A stretch of 5,505 nucleotides of DNA from DASRDE01 sp035652755. GTDB taxonomy: Bacteria; Vulcanimicrobiota; Vulcanimicrobiia; Vulcanimicrobiales; Vulcanimicrobiaceae. Position 1 is the first letter of the stretch. Each line of letters opens with the position of its first letter. The notes below the pieces were generated by a model, which worked only from the letters and a program-made list of their open reading frames with translations, was not told the DNA's origin and ran no database searches. The DNA lies in NCBI GenBank assembly GCA_035652755.1, contig DASRDE010000076.1:1-5505 (forward strand), written 5' to 3'. Shown here in pieces: positions 4,926 to 5,505 of this stretch. Both the position numbers and the translations under genes were made by a program.

Positions 4926-5505
4926 ATGCGGCCGTCCATCGCGCTTTTAGCATTGGCATCTTGTTGCGCCCTCGCCGCGTGCGGCGGAGGCGGCGGCGGA
5001 GCCTCCAGCAACGCACTTCCCTCGGGCGGCTCGCCTTCGTCGGGCCCCAACCCTACGGGTACTCCGCTGCCCACGCCCGCGCCCAGTTCTCCGCCGGGCA
5101 TCGGCGTGCTTCAGCACATCGTGATCATCGTTCAGGAAAACCGCTCGTTCGACAATATTTTCGGCGGACCCAACGGGTTTCCGGGCAGCGACTTCGCCAC
5201 CAGCGGCCAGATGAGCACCGGACAGACGCAGCCGCTGCAGCAGATTACGTTCAAAGATCGTCACGACATCCAGCACACGCACACGAACTTCGTGACGCAG
5301 TACGCCGGCGGCAACATGTATTTCGATCTCGGCAAGCCGGACGACCCGACGTTTCCGTACACCTACCTTGACCGCGCGGACACCGCGCCGTACTGGAGCA
5401 TGGCCTCTCAGTACGTGCTTGCCGATCGCTTCTTCGAGTCAAATAACGGTCCGAGCTACGAAGCGCATCAATATCTGATTGCGGGCCAGTCGCAAATGGC
5501 AGTCG
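4926..5505 (+). CDS. Phospholipase C/acid phosphatase family lipoprotein, N-terminal part
   Basis: The frame is open from the ATG at 4926 to the window edge: 193 complete codons, C-terminus missing. An in-frame TAG at 4920-4922 excludes an earlier start. The signal ends in lipobox LAAC (Cys19), followed by a run of Gly and a Ser/Pro/Thr spacer to about residue 58. The catalytic domain begins LQHIVIIVQENRSFDNIFGG (62-81); Glu71-Asn72 fit the conserved EN pair that binds the active-site metal in AcpA and related phospholipases C. Further family blocks are YTYLDRADTAPYWSMASQYV and LADRFFESNNGPSYEAHQYL, continuing into IAGQ. Ser177 in NGPSY may be at the nucleophile position, where PLC members have Thr; this is inference. 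The family hydrolyses phosphoesters such as phospholipid head groups or phosphomonoesters. The exact substrate cannot be told from this fragment. Confidence 0.9.
   Translation, partial: MRPSIALLALASCCALAACGGGGGGASSNALPSGGSPSSGPNPTGTPLPTPAPSSPPGIGVLQHIVIIVQENRSFDNIFGGPNGFPGSDFATSGQMSTGQTQPLQQITFKDRHDIQHTHTNFVTQYAGGNMYFDLGKPDDPTFPYTYLDRADTAPYWSMASQYVLADRFFESNNGPSYEAHQYLIAGQSQMAV

Overview
The window is GC-rich (about 60%), bacterial, and dominated by exported lipoproteins. Five of the six genes carry an N-terminal signal sequence ending in a lipobox cysteine. No rRNA, tRNA, CRISPR or transposase gene was seen. The mix of short CGGG-type lipoproteins, NHL-like propellers, PT-rich linkers and a stem-loop repeat family recalls soil-type lineages such as Candidatus Eremiobacterota (WPS-2). 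That placement is a recollection-based guess and the sequence does not prove it.

Layout. (1) 2-680, plus strand: the C-terminal end of a NosY-like ABC permease, overlapping by 8 nt a small Met-motif lipoprotein of YtkA type; together they look like the end of a metal (copper-type) transport operon. (2) 694-1719, minus strand: a beta-propeller lipoprotein, convergent with the preceding pair. (3) 1761-2140: an array of six related stem-loop repeat units at about 73-nt period, filling the gap between two minus-strand genes. (4) 2141-3022, minus strand: a histidine-rich lipoprotein of an uncharacterised family. (5) 3023-3240: a divergent control region with several inverted repeats. (6) 3241-4782, plus strand: a modular secreted lipoprotein with an EXORDIUM/PHI-1-like domain bearing an HExxE motif, a Pro/Thr linker and a C-terminal beta-sandwich, followed by a strong intrinsic terminator. 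(7) 4926 to the window end, plus strand: the first 193 residues of a phospholipase C/acid phosphatase family lipoprotein.

The genes do not form one obvious pathway. The common thread is the cell surface: metal handling (permease and YtkA-like pair, perhaps the His-rich protein), an extracellular propeller, and two probable surface hydrolase-like proteins. Only the first pair shows operon-like coupling. The most distinctive non-coding content is the repeat array, whose units keep base-pairing while changing sequence and are arranged A-B-B-A. Two genes (the His-rich lipoprotein and the phosphoesterase) lack a Shine-Dalgarno sequence but have a TAnnnT hexamer 6-7 nt before the start codon, suggesting leaderless mRNAs.
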